From positions 628,438-692,437 of the forward strand of contig NMRA01000127.1 in NCBI GenBank assembly GCA_002633005.1: 64,000 nucleotides of DNA. The letters are read 5' to 3'. Of the stretch, positions 10,986-24,126 are shown piece by piece. Source of the stretch: Phoronis australis. Lineage: Eukaryota; Phoronida; Phoronidae. A program made the position numbers and the translations under genes. The notes below the pieces were generated by a model. That model did not search any database. It had not been told where the DNA came from and saw only the letters and a program-made list of their open reading frames with translations. Within the stretch, counting starts at the first letter, position 1, and the number at the start of each line of letters is the position of its first letter.

Positions 10986-13900
10986 GTAAATGTTGTGTTT
11001 GCAGCCTTTACTGCCAGGCGGCTCTTTGTTCTCTCTCATGAATCTTTATCTTCGTACGAAAGGTCTCCGCGATCTTTTCATTCCCAGCAAAGGCTTCTTC
11101 TTCACTACCATCATTGCCACTAGGTGTCTCTGAAACCTTCATTAATTTCCCCCACTTGTTTCTGTTGTGTTATTCTCCTTATGTCTCGACAGGTTGTTTG
11201 TATTTCTTCAAGAAACAAGATTCTCGTACTAACATTTGTGGAAATGGATATTTTAGATACCTTAAGACCAATGCAGACGGAGAGCTCGAATGAAAATGAG
11301 CTCAGCTTTGACAAAATGAACCGCTAGATTTTGCGAGAGTGTGAGACAAATGTTGGATTTCTTTCACTTGCCAAGGGAGAATGCTCATAAAAAGCAGGTT
11401 AAGTGAGCTAAGTGCTTCACTGATTATCTTTGCTTACTAATGAAGATCAATTTTGCATCACTCACTGGTTCATTGTAACCATGTGTATTAAATTTATGCT
11501 GTTTACTGGCTGCAATCCTTGTTTCCAGGCCAGTGAGTATTTTGTCTAACTGTGTGCGGGTAACAATGTGAGGTAAATTTCACTTGAGGCAGATAGCTGA
11601 GCTTGTAGCTCTCCCTCTGCGGTGGCTCTTAGTTGACAGAAATGAACTGTTCATGATTGTTGTGCCATGTCTATCATACGTTTAACTTAGTTCTTAAGGC
11701 GCCAAACTAGGTCATACATATGTAGGTGATCTCATCAGAGTTACTGTTATTTTTCTATCATTTATTTGCCAACAAGTACAATTTTTAAGTTATATTGAGT
11801 GTAAAAACTGTGAAATTCATTGAAGCTGTTTAGCCGCAAATTATAATTATGAACTACAATCTGACAACAATGAAAGAAAACGAGAAGTTTTAACTTGCCC
11901 GATTTCACTACGTACTTAATTTTTGTGAGAATCACAAAATTTAAACAAAATATTCAATACTTGCCATTGTGTGAACCTTCCAAAGCAATATTACGTCAAC
12001 AGTGCTCGATTTAACTTGAAATATGACTATATTATGACACTGTCCAGGAGCTGTAATTCATCGACCATTTTGGTTTGCGTTGTTCCTCCTTTTAAACTGT
12101 GTCGGAGGCAGTGCACGTTTTTATGTACCATAACCTAAAATGGCCGCCGTGATGCAATCTTAGGGACTTTAAGGACTATAACCAGGACAGGTTGCTATGC
12201 CTTGATTTGTTAGGTAACTCTTATCTTACCGTAATATCATCAGTTTTGTGTGTATGGGATGAAATTGATGTGGTCCACTCTAGACTTGCAGTATGCTCAG
12301 TAATTTCGACTGTCCCCAGTAAGTGTGCTGGCTACTCAGGAAGTTCTTCACTACGAAATTGCGTTGCGCTTCAGTTCATGACGATGCGAATATTTCTATT
12401 TGCAGACTTGCTGTGGATTAGTAGCTCTTGTGAGAATAGAACTCTAAATTTTATCGTTACTTTTGTGCACGTTTTGTGTGTCTTCTGTACACTGATTTTG
12501 AATTATTGACAGTGTTTACTTTTTGTGCACGTTTTCAATGTCTTTTGTAACTTTGTACACTCATTTTGCCTCATTGACTGTTCTTACGTTGTCTTCGACT
12601 ATTTAGCATCTGGTTTCAGAATATTTTAGAAAGCATGGCAAATGGTGTTTGGCTTGATGTTAAGGAATCAGATCTTCTATTTGGTGCCAGCTCATTACTT
12701 GGATGTGTAGTTTGTGATTCTGTAATGGCAGCTGAAGAGTAAATGGCATTCTGTTGTTGCAGCTGAGTTGCTTTGCCATTCTTAAGATATTTTGCCCAGA
12801 GATATTTTCTAAATGTTAATTTTTTATTGTAACATTGCTCTCCTGTTTTAAAAGCTGACCACTTCGCTTAGTTAATCAAAATTGTTATTCTTTTATGAAG
12901 GCTGTGCAGTACAAACATAGAGTAAATAATTCATAACATTTTAGTTTTTGTTCAGATTTTGTACGCCATGTTGCGTGCTAAATTGGCGATCAATTGCAGT
13001 AGTCTCTTTGTAACAGGTTTTTTTGCTGAGTGGCTAGACAATGATCACAGACAATTCAATCTGCCTTCGAATGAATTTGTTTACGCGAATCAGTCATTTT
13101 GTTTTCAAATACATTTGCTTGGCTCAGCACCTTTGGTTTCATAAGTCATACCCCCTCCCCGGGTTTTAACTCAGACAAGATACATACCAGCATGTCAGTA
13201 ATGGTTTTAGGATGCTTTGTAATAAAAACTGTAATCTATGTTGTCTGTACATTACTCAATGATTGATTACCCAACTTAGAATAGGATGCTATAAGGATGT
13301 GGCATTGGTTTTTGTATGTACCCGGTAGTTAAAATTATGGTAATTCTTTTTTAGAGACTGAATAGTTTACTGCAAATAATGGAAAATTTACCATTTAGTT
13401 GTTTTATGACATACACACATTCATACCATGGTAGTGATAGGTTAAAATTTTCTTATTCTTTATTTTTGTGGAGAAATTTTATAAAGTAGAATTTCACTTG
13501 TCGGCCATATTGTGTGCTAAATACATGAGGAATTAAACAGTAAAAATTCTCAATGCAGCCACCAAATATTATGCGGATATCTTACTTTATTTTTAGAATG
13601 GATGTTCTGATTCTACGTCATTTTGTATGATTTTGCGACCAGTTGGGAGAGCCCTTTATTCCAGTAAGGCATGAACAGAGCAAACATACATTGATACGCT
13701 AGACAATGAGAGTTCAGTATCCTGGAAGCAGCTGTTGGTAGTGAATTTTTACATCAATTGACATATTTATTTGTTTAGTAATGAAGGCTTATTACTGGAT
13801 TATGTCTGTCCTGTTGCCAATGTGTAAGTATTGATCTGAAATGTAAATCATGTTTTAAATGTTTACAACCCATTTTCATTTACATTCATCAATTGGTCGA

Positions 13901-16900
13901 TGTATTTTATTGTATCATATTCACTGCTTTATTGCTGATTGGTGTTTTCTGCTGAACCACTTATAATACTACTACAGCATTGCCATGTAATCTTATTGCA
14001 GCCGCTGTAGCCAAATAGAAAAGGCCTGCAGCACGTATTGTTTTTGTAGCATCAACCAGGTCTATTCAACTCTAGCAGGTGTGAAATACTATATAAAAAT
14101 AATAAAAACAACTTCGACATGATTGGCTCTTTTTCAAAACAAACTTGTTAATTGGTGGTTGTGGCGTACGCACACCTGAATTATTCAGCTGTAGCTCATC
14201 TGTCCAGGTAAAAATCAATAGTATTGATGGTCTCCTTACCTGTGTTTGCCCAGTGAAGACGTTTAATCAGTTGCTCCACAGGTTACCCTGTGTGTACAAC
14301 GATCTTGGAAACTCTTGAAGGTAATGAGAATCCCGTTGTTATTATTAGTATTTTATTTTTAGTAGAAATGTTTAGGTTTTTTAAAAAATTGGATACTATA
14401 GAAAGGTGATTCGGTGTTGGCATATGATAGTAGGTGCAGTATAGTTTTTTTTCTGGCGCTGTTTGAATAATAGGCAACGTTTCGGTTGTAAGATGAAGGG
14501 AACAGGGTTACTAGATCAGTTGTATACCTGACTGTTTCATGTATTTGGTTACTGATACTCATTAAAGAGCAGGTGAGCAGGTCTGTCTCCTTCAGTGCTT
14601 AACTATAAGTTGGAACAGGTGTTGCTACGGTGATGTAGTCATTGTGTATTGTGCCATCCAGGTAAAATGGGATTTTATTGAACAAGTGATGAACGATTTT
14701 ACGGTATTCATCAGGTCTGTCTGTTATCTTGCCTGTGGATGGAAGCTTTAGTGAGCGATTATTGCTTGTACTGTATCATGCAGTGGAAACATTTTTGTGT
14801 TTTTCAGTTCTGAGCCAAGCATCTTGCAGTAATTGTACGATTGTCTGATTTGCAATTTAACTGTAGTAAATACACCAGGCGTGCGTTGTGTAGATGCGAG
14901 AACCTAGCAGAAACACAAGATCGCACTAAATTGTGTGAGATTTTGCCAAGTTTCAAAGGAAGCGTGTGATCTCATTAGGTTCCTTTGCGAGATTCTTTGT
15001 CTACAGAACTCGCCTAAATCAATGTGGTATTTGCATTGTGGTAGAAGAATAGACATTCTTAGTGTGAATTATTTTTGTTTTCTCATTATTTGTGGATTTT
15101 ACAGTTAATGTGTGTTCAAGGTGATCTTGCTCATGTGCATTCTTAAAATCTTAACAATTTTATGTTTCTATCGTATTAATGTTGACAAAATTAGTCTTGA
15201 TTTCATAAAACATCAGGCAGTAAAATATTATTATAAATTGTGCTCTTTGGGTTGATAGTATTAATGGTGTAGTCTTGGTTTGATGTACAATCTCATCATA
15301 AGCAAATTTCAGGAAGCACCAATCCATTGTTATGTAGCAGAGATTGTAGGTTGTCAGAAACACGTGTCTTCCCTATTTCTATGAGTAATGTCAATCCCCT
15401 GGTGACGTGACATGGAATTAGTAGGGTGTGTTTCATTCGCACACTTCGCTGTCTTATTTCACTGTTGGACACTCTCACTGGTCGCGTTATTGATTTTTTC
15501 TGAACTATGTCGCCTGCAAACAACTCTCCTTTCCCTCTAGCTATTTAGTAGGTATATAATCAATGTCATTGACTCTCTTACTTCAACCATCTGTTTGGTT
15601 TGCTTGCTTAAGGAATGTTGCCTATAATAGATTTTTCAACACTGCTAATGGTCTCGTGGCCACTTGTCAATATACGCATGTTTTTCTAGCGCCTTTGTGT
15701 TTTTCCACCCTATTGTCTACTGTTGATAATGTTATGCTAATGTTATGTTAATGTTATGCTAGTGTGCCTGCCAGCTAGTTATTTTCTGGCCATGCATAGC
15801 TGACAGCTCTATTGTCATTTCACTCGTTTAAACAAAAATCTTAATGAAGTAGTCTGTGATATCTCTTTGTGAGGGACCCTTACTGTTAGAAGAAATTCTA
15901 TAAATACAATTTCGTTTGTGCAAGATATCATTTTCACGAGAAAAAACGAACTGAGTAGACGTTTGATGTTTATACTGACTCTGATACACTATAGAAGTGA
16001 AAACTGTTACTTAAACACTATAGGCATTAACTATCGCACATAACTATCCACCTTGGTGTTTGCCCTTTTCATCTTTTTGTCTTGCTTGCGTATAAGCCTG
16101 CCTATTTGGGTGTCGTTCATCTTAATCTCAGTCCTCACCAAATCAAACTGACCTTTTCTGCCATGTTGCTAGGGAGAGACTCAAAGCTGCATCGTAAAAC
16201 ATATCCCTACAGCATTAATCGCACACTTCTCAGGCGAAGCCGATTTATATTGTAGGCCGCCTCGTGCCAACTAACATTTCATGTAGTTCTCCATCATCTT
16301 CTGCACACACCGGTCATGGGCGCCGGAACCGGTCTATTGTTTTCCATAAAGTTTGTAAAAAAGGCATTTTGAGGCCTTTAGAATGCACAAAATGAGGGAA
16401 GCCCAGAGACCTCTACAGGAGAGAGTACCCATCCTTTAGCTTTCCCATGGCCAACTTTGTCATCCCTTTGCTGAACCACTGTGAAAAGTCTTCTGACACC
16501 ACTGCCCATGAACCACCCCACAGTAGGTGCAAATTTACAAGCTCATTGGCATATACCTGGTCGGATACAGTAATCTACCCTGAATTAATTGTCCTAAATA
16601 GCTACAATATCACTGCATATTAATGAAAAATATTTGCTGTGTGTTTTGCTTGGATTATGATAGCTGCTATCATTCTCGTTAGCCTACCACTAGGTGGCAT
16701 CACTAGTTGTAATGATAAAGCATGCCTGGTTTGATATGATTGTTAACTAAACTGTACAGAGTGTAAATATTTATTAACTCTTCTGCCTCATTGAATGTGT
16801 TGATAACAGCCATTTATCATGATCGCATTGTTTTATTACATAGCCTTAAATATTTAACAGGTGTTCAATTGATCAGGTTGGTCATGTCTGCGATACAAAT

Positions 16901-16933
16901 AAAATTCTGATTTTAATTTTGTTTCATTTTCAG
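10986..16933. other. Long intron
   Basis: About 5.9 kb without a convincing exon. The only marked site is a CTCF-like motif at 16687. Degenerate repeat-like sequence may lie at 16050-16560 but I cannot classify it. Confidence 0.5.
16687..16699 (+). promoter_or_regulatory. CTCF-like motif, + orientation
   Basis: CCACTAGGTGGCA matches the bilaterian CTCF core CCASYAGRKGGCR at every position. It is a lone site, 235 bases upstream of an exon. Binding is inferred from the match only. Confidence 0.45.
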
Positions 16934-16983
16934 TCAAGGATCAATAACCCTCCTATTGAAAAGCCGGGACAGTACAGCTCATA
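16934..16983 (+). CDS. SORBS: SORBS linker exon
   Basis: The exon is 50 nt, with acceptor CATTTTCAG and donor GTAAGT, phase 0 to 2. It reads SRINNPPIEKPGQYSS plus two bases (TA). Joined to the exon at 26435 the split codon becomes TAC (Tyr), giving QYSSYTLPAHLRKK. Joined instead to the candidate exon at 19629 it becomes TAT, also Tyr. Read-through would stop at once (TCA TAG), so splicing here is needed. A TG/CG microsatellite begins 34 bases past the donor. Confidence 0.75.
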
Positions 16984-17016
16984 GTAAGTATATTCAAACA
17001 TAATCTCTAAGTGATG

Positions 17017-17072
17017 GGTGTGGTGTGTGCGTGTGCGTGTGTGTGCGCGTGTGCATGTGCGTGCGTGCGTGT
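17017..17072. repeat. TG/CG microsatellite
   Basis: Alternating GTGTGC/GTGCGT purine-pyrimidine repeat of about 56 bases. This is Z-DNA-prone sequence close to an exon donor. Confidence 0.9.
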
Positions 17073-19628
17073 TAGATGGGCTCTTACTTTAGTGGTATAA
17101 ATCTGTGTTAGTTGAGTAATTATTCAGCTATTTAGCACAAGAGATAGTGACGTGCAACACTTAAGTTTGTCAAATGTTTCTGACAAAAATAGATGTCAAG
17201 AGATTATAGTTTTTTTAAGCCTGTGGAGGTATCATAAAACAACGTTTGGTCAAGTTAATATTTGAAGCAAGGTAATCGGACTTTGGAAAGTGTATAAAAA
17301 TGGCCATTTTGTCAATAATTTGTGTGCGATGTAAATGACGAATTGCTGTGTGTCTTATTGCAATGAATGAATCAAATGTCAAAATTTGCATTTGTTACTG
17401 TCCACCAGTTGGGTAAACAGTTTGACTAGGTGGTTCTGTTTTTAATTTATGTTGAAATTAAAGGTTATTGAAATTTTGTTAATGCCTGGTATTCTCAAAA
17501 TATCCGAAGTTTGGCATTGGAAAACCTAGAAGACCCGTGATTTCTGGAAGACTCATGTCACTGAAGTAAACAATGTAAAACATCATCTGTCATATAATGC
17601 TATTTGTAGAGGTTAAGCCTAGAGATGTCATGTCAGGGAACACTGTCATAAACATTTAATTTTAAAACAATCCACAAAATTGACAACCGCATTAAAAGCC
17701 ATCAGCGTTAATGAGGAAGGTGTCGTCCTGTTTCAATTTTTCTGTGCCTGGTCTAGTTGTGGTTGCCATGCCAACTCATAAACCCTTTCTTACATTGTGG
17801 ATACTGATCTCAAGCCCAATGTTGTTTCTGGTGAAAAATGATGAATTCTTTACTATTTGTATCGATCATATTTTTAACTTAGAAAATGGAGAAATTCTTT
17901 GACATGTTCACTAAATTGTGTTGCTGTGGTTACGTTTTGAAGATGTGATCGTGACACCTAAGCCAGTTATTTCAATAACCCTTACTATCAATCCCGCGAA
18001 TTGTTGTGTGTGCGAATCTTGCAGTTTTGCAAAAATGTTATGGGGGCATTTTCTAGACACAATGGAATAGGCACCTCCTGTTGGACTTCACTTAAACTGC
18101 ACATCCTATGCATTTGAAAATGGTGGCAGTATTGGTTTCAACTGAATTTAGTTGGAAATGTGAAACAACTTATGATGGAATCAAATGTTTTGGAAGGGCT
18201 GTGATTTTCGGGCCCTTTTTTAAATGCTCCATTGAGGTAATAGAAGTGCTGACGTAATGAAACTTTTATGATCCATTTTGTTGGGGTTTATGGCCCAGTT
18301 ATGATTTTGTTTTTTCAAAGAGCTTCACTGGAGGAACCCAGGGGGGCACTTGGGGGTGATTTTGTCATGACTAGATTGTCTATGAAATGGTACTCTTTTC
18401 ATTTAGGTTTCCTCCGAGGTTGAAATGAAAGGGTCCATTTTCGCAACTCAACCGAATGGTTTCTTGTTTTATTAAGCTAAGCTAAAGAACGCACTCTGAA
18501 TTTTTTTCATTTATTTTGAAGGCAATTTACCCCGATGTTCAGAAAAAATCTACCAATGGGTGACCTTTTGTAGAAAATCAACAAATTGATCCCTTAGTAT
18601 GCTCACTCTCTTAGGGTGAAGTTTCATCAAGCCAACTTTCTAAAAGTATAGCCACCCAGTTTCACAGCACTGCACCCCATCAAAAATATAGTGAAGTCGC
18701 TCTTGGGGATTTTAATGACACCACTTTACCATCTGTGAAGACAGATGTTTGCTTATCTACAGATCAATAAATAAGTTAAATAAAGACATTATGTTCTGAG
18801 AGTGATGCATGTTTTACACTTTTGAAATGTAGCTCAGCCAAAAAATACGGTGTTGACAAATATACCTTTTGCACCGAGGCTGGTCATTCTGAAACAGTAA
18901 ATTTTAAATTCAGAGGAAAAACAATTAAAAATGAGAATCTGTCTTGGTAGTATATACCACTAGATGGTGTCGAAGCAGGGAATAGAATTTGTCAAAGTAA
19001 AACAACCGCCTGCGGTGTTTATATTAATTGAGGAAAACACCACCCGAATCTGTGCTTGTTACTCCCATAATGCAGCTCTTCAAGTAGCTATGGAATCAGT
19101 TTTCAGCTGTGGATATTTTGCTGATATTAGTGTAGAGCCTGGTCTGAGTGACTTTTTTCGGAGCCAAGAAATTTAATCTAATTTGACTTAGGAACAATTT
19201 CTGCTAAGTGGTCCAAATCAAAAGTTTGCTTTTGTGACGAAAGATGTCTTTAATGTGGAGAGGTTGAAGCACTGTTTACATTCACTATAATTGGAAATTT
19301 GTTAGAAAAAGTTGACACTGGCTGGGTTGTTTTTGAATACATGTCCTTCACCTTGTTTAAAAATAATAGAGTGTCCTTGAAATCAAGCCACACTACAACT
19401 ATTCAGTGTTATATTGTTGGAATGTCAAGTGACATTTTGATATTTAGAGTGCTTCATCTATGACATGGCCTTAGTTGGTTAAAACTTTGTTTGTGTTTAG
19501 CCAAGTCTTGTTATTTTAATTTTGTCACTTTCACCTTTTGATTATGGTAAGATAATCTGCTGAGGTGAAATTGTAGCCAGTAAATTAAATATCAAGAGAG
19601 TTTTTCACAAATTTGGAAATCTGTTTAG

Positions 19629-19692
19629 TCAGTCATCAATTCCTAGAAGAAAGAGCCGGGCAGCTCTGCAACCTCGCAAAAACTATTTTACA
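19629..19692 (+). CDS. Candidate alternative SORBS exon
   Basis: Acceptor CTGTTTAG and strong donor GTAAGT bound 64 nt that continue the upstream frame as YQSSIPRRKSRAALQPRKNY then FT, a basic segment. It ends in phase 0, whereas the next sure exon (26435) needs phase 2, so inclusion needs another unseen exon or makes a truncated isoform: read-through meets a stop within about 15 codons. It may be a decoy or a regulated exon. Confidence 0.35.
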
Positions 19693-20250
19693 GTAAGTTA
19701 TGTCTTAGAATTTTATGTTATTTCACCTGAATGAATGACAATGTCCTTTTATTTAGAAAGGGTCATTTACAGTTGCTTGGCAACCTTGCTAAATATGAAG
19801 ACCAGCATGTCAGGGTGTTAATATTTAATTCATATTGTTGTCTGGTGGTTGTGTCTAATTTGATACGTTATTTGAAGACATAAGACTGTCCTTAGTATGA
19901 AATGGCATTTTATATCTTTATATATCTTTATTCCAACAATTTCCGTATTGTATTATTGATTGAATAGCGTAATTAATTGCGCTCTGCAGTCTGCACACAC
20001 ACACAGATGTAACATCGTACCAAATTTTAGAATTCCATTGATCTCATTGCTGTGTCCATGCACAAGATTGTTAGAAGCTTTTTGATTGGCTGGAGGGTGA
20101 TTGATAACCTTGTTGGTGTGGTACAAGGAATCAGAGTTTGTTGTAGCTGTTGGCTTATTGACCGGCCTGTGGTTAGTGTGCTGATGTTAAGACAGTGGTC
20201 ACTTCATGCGGATATTACCGTCAATTAGATAACATGGGTGTTGAGAACAC

Positions 20251-20360
20251 TGCGCCCTCAGAGGGCACGTGTATACCGTCAACCAATAGCATACCGCTGT
20301 CTTATTTCACCTCCAGTAAGCGCGGACTAATCAGGTAACGGCAACTTTCACTTCACGTGA
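20251..20360. promoter_or_regulatory. Palindrome with two E-boxes, possible internal promoter or enhancer
   Basis: GCCCTCAGAGGGC at 20254-20266 is a perfect palindrome around a central base and overlaps a CACGTG E-box at 20266-20271. A second CACGTG lies at 20354-20359. The patch is more GC-rich and CpG-bearing than its surroundings. Function is not shown. Confidence 0.25.
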
Positions 20361-22033
20361 CCCTGCTCGTTTTCGTGTCGTCGCATAACGTTTGTTTCAT
20401 TTCAGTTTAATTGCAATGAATGTTTTGTGTCAATTTGTGGCCAGGATTTAGTGTGTGGTTTACTTTCTCAATGTTAATTTTGTAAACATAGTCTTGGCAA
20501 AGATATGGTAGTTACACTATTGTATCTTTGGCCCAGAGAAACCATTGAAGTGTATGAGAGACTACTAGAAAATTCACCTCACATCAAGTAAACTTTCAAA
20601 TTTTTCGTGACATTATTGGTCAGTTTTCAAGTCTAGTTTCAAGCAAGGCAGTGGTGTCAGGGCCCTGGTTTCTCTAACTTTTTATACTGCTCCTGATCCC
20701 AGCATTTTTGCAACTATAAGTGTCTGATATGCCGTTACTACACTGTTGGTATAAGTTGTAAAGATTTTGAAAAACAAAGAAACAATTCACCATTGTTTTC
20801 TTGTCAGTATTGGATGTTTCACCTACTTTGGGGGACACCTGTTGGGAAGTTTGGAGATGATAATTGCCAAGTCTTCATTTTTGGGATTTATCCAACCATT
20901 TGTGTCATAAGTTTGGTGACCTTTCACACACGATATCAGCTGTACTCTATAGTTGACCTTGTGTATACACACAGGATAATTGGTCTTAGATTACTATTAT
21001 GCGGGTAATCCAAAATCAGTGTATCACCTGTCTTAGTATTTCCCCGTTATGCAAGTGTGCGCATTAGAATCAGGGCTGCATTGGGTAGACACAAGAATTT
21101 CACACGTATAGCTAGTGTGATCACATGCTGTGCTTGTGATATCTCGCCGCATCTTGGGTAAGCTTACATTTTTGTGAGCTTGTTGGGTCTACTGAGCACA
21201 GAATAGGTAGCTATTATGACTGCCAAATTTTGACTTCTTTTATAATCCAGTCTGTGCAATGTTTGGCTATAAATAAAGCTTTATAGCGCTTCTGGGCTTG
21301 ATTAACATTTTAAAAATAATCTTAAAATTTTTCTAGATATGCCTACAGTTTCTTTAGAACAATTCCTTGAAAAAAGTTGAATTTGTAGTGTAATAATTAT
21401 GTACATGCTGTAGTTAAAATTGAGATGTTATAGGAATCGGTATTCGGTAAATTGGCATTTGAGACAGCATTGTTTGGTACGTAAATCTGTTGGTGGTTAA
21501 ACCTCTATATTTTCACCTGTCCTTAGCCCGTTTTCACCTGTGCACACTAATTTTCATACCTTTGATTCATTACCTTCTTTGATATTTTGACCTCTTACTA
21601 TCACCTACACTTTCCTAGGTTAAAATCATTCGTACAGTGCTGGTTTAATGTAAATTGACAAACGTTTGCTCAAATTGATTTTCGATGTGTAGCTAAACCC
21701 TAAAATTTGTGGCATTTGTCGTTGATTCAGAATTGTGTTTAACTTGGGTTTCTTTTTCTGTCATTCATTGATTGAAACACAATACTGGAACACCAGCAAT
21801 AATACCACCATGACAGTCAATTTCAGTATTGCATGCCAGTATGTGGTTGGAATAGCTGTTGTCCTTGCAGTTTTCCTTAGAAATTCACGCTTTCAATGTA
21901 TAAAAATTTTACCTGAGGCAGTCATTTATTGTGGGCTTCAGGACTGTATCAATCAAAAGCTCTTTTTCACTTATGGTAGGGACGTGACAAAAAATTTTTT
22001 TTTCAAAACTTACCATTAATTTTGATGTCATTA

Positions 22034-22056
22034 GAAAGCTCTCATCAAGAGCTTTC
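22034..22056. repeat. Perfect 9-bp hairpin
   Basis: GAAAGCTCT - CATCA - AGAGCTTTC. The surrounding AT-rich text looks like a transposon remnant, but I cannot assign it. Confidence 0.6.
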
Positions 22057-22263
22057 CAAAAATATCTTTTTTACATTTGTACCTAAAATACTTCCAGAGA
22101 TATTGCATTGTAACGATCGCTTTTGAAGCTACTAATTCTCCTATTGTTTTAGCCCAAAACATGACGCACTATATTAGTATTTTTTACAACATATAATCAT
22201 AACTTCGCCAGTTCTCAACCAATTTAAATGAAACTTTTTTTGTTTGAAAGATAATAATGTTTA

Positions 22264-22264
22264 N
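22264..22264. other. Assembly N
   Basis: A single N occurs in TTANCTTTTT, with no duplication around it. Confidence 0.9.
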
Positions 22265-23910
22265 CTTTTTCACTTATGGATTTTTAATGTGCCACTTATT
22301 TGATGTCTGTTTGGGAGATGAATGAAACTGGCAAGATATTAATGCATGATATGTTTCTAACTACTAACATACCATGCATTAAATTCTCATCAAGTTTAAG
22401 AAATATAATTGCCAGTAATATCATTTTTTACTTTTCAAGGGATTCCACATTGTCATGAATACCCACAATTCTTCAAAATGTCATGACAGTATAGCTGGGG
22501 CCCGAAACTTGAAAATGATGAAGCAATGAAACATCTGCTAGTTATCTTTTATGAAAGTAATGAGACAACGAAATTTCACTAAATTGCCTTCAAGTCATGT
22601 CAAATATTAGTGAGATTTTACCGAAATACTGTGGCTCTAGATCTTAATTCTGTTTCTCTAATTTTCTTCGACTTTGCGTAAAACATGAAGTCTTCAAGCA
22701 ACTCTGGCTTTCATCTACTCCTAATCCGTCATTCAGTTAATTCTTGTGCGTGTACGTAATTATTTCCATCATTCATTATTAACATTGGAGGAACTTAGCT
22801 ATAAATTACTGTACCTCTCATTTGTAGCTGATCATCCAGTGCTGTTATGTAATCCCACTGTGAATTGGTTGAATTAGTCATCCTAAGATACTATGACATT
22901 TTAATAAGCTCCTTTGTTTTTGAATCCCCGTTGTGCGCCTGACACGTGAATAGCCACTAAAGCAATCGTTGAAGACATTGTCCATGACATCCAGCCATTG
23001 GGCGTCTAGTTTTAATGAAGTCCGATCTCGTACTTACAATCGGAAACAACTTGTCACATGTACTTTGGATATTACGTGTCGCGTGAATTATTGGGGGACA
23101 CATTTATGCAATTTGTCAGATCAATTCTAAGTTTGCTACATAGTAATTAAATTTTACCCTGTTAATCCAATAGTCATTTCAAAGAGATGTAATCCTTTGA
23201 TAAAATAGATGAAAAACATGATCGTGATTAGGTCATTACTGGCATGATGGCTGAAATGAATACTGTAATTAATATAACTACCCCCATTGTATCTGTTTTT
23301 ACTCCAACACATAGTCACACCTTCTCTGGTAGAGGCCCAACTCGTTTATCTCTTATACCCTGTTCACTCCAAAACAGTTATATCTTATCTTTTTAAACTT
23401 ATTTAAAGGTTTGACGACAACTTTTCTAATATATAACAACATGTTTCAGCAGTAAAATATCCACCGTTGTCCAGCTTCATTCAGAGAATGGATGCTGTGA
23501 TAGGTACAGGTTTGATGCACAGAAATTCCAAAATGCGCCAAAATATCACAACAGGATTGCCTAGCAATCAGCCAATCACAACGCAAAGTAACAGTGTCAA
23601 TGACTCATGGGAAACCTGTGCATTCAGTGAGGGCGTTTCCCAGCACTAAATGTGAATGGCTTCACGCAGTTTCAAGTGATAGGTAAAGCTGAGTTCCCCA
23701 CCTGGAACCATCCTGGCATTGTCTGAATTAAGCTTGACAATGGCGGATATTTTACTGCCAAGACATGTTGCTACGTTTGAGAAAAGTTGTTGCCTTTATT
23801 CAAACTTTATTTGTGTTCTTCAGTACGAGATCCTTTGGTAAAATTATTTAAGGTTATAGCTCTTGGCCTGAACACTTTAAAATTGGTTTTAGTAAGTTTT
23901 TAATGTTGCA

Positions 23911-24126
23911 CAGTTATAACTCACTGTGAGGGTATTTTAGTGAGTGGTTATAACTATTGTAACTCAGCATGATCACAGCAGTTACAAAGTTATAACTCAG
24001 TAGGTGGTGCTGCTGTCAAATCTCATTGGAAGCAGTGGCACTCTGAGGCACTAACTGGAGTAAATATGCAAGCAATAGCTTTAACGATTTCATGACAGTT
24101 ATAACTCTGGAAAGAGTTACAACTGG
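23911..24126. repeat. Cluster of TTATAAC words
   Basis: GTTATAACTC or a close variant occurs at about 23912, 23946, 23989 and 24098, with GAGTTACAACTGG at 24114. The arrangement is partly inverted. Repeat class unknown. Confidence 0.5.
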
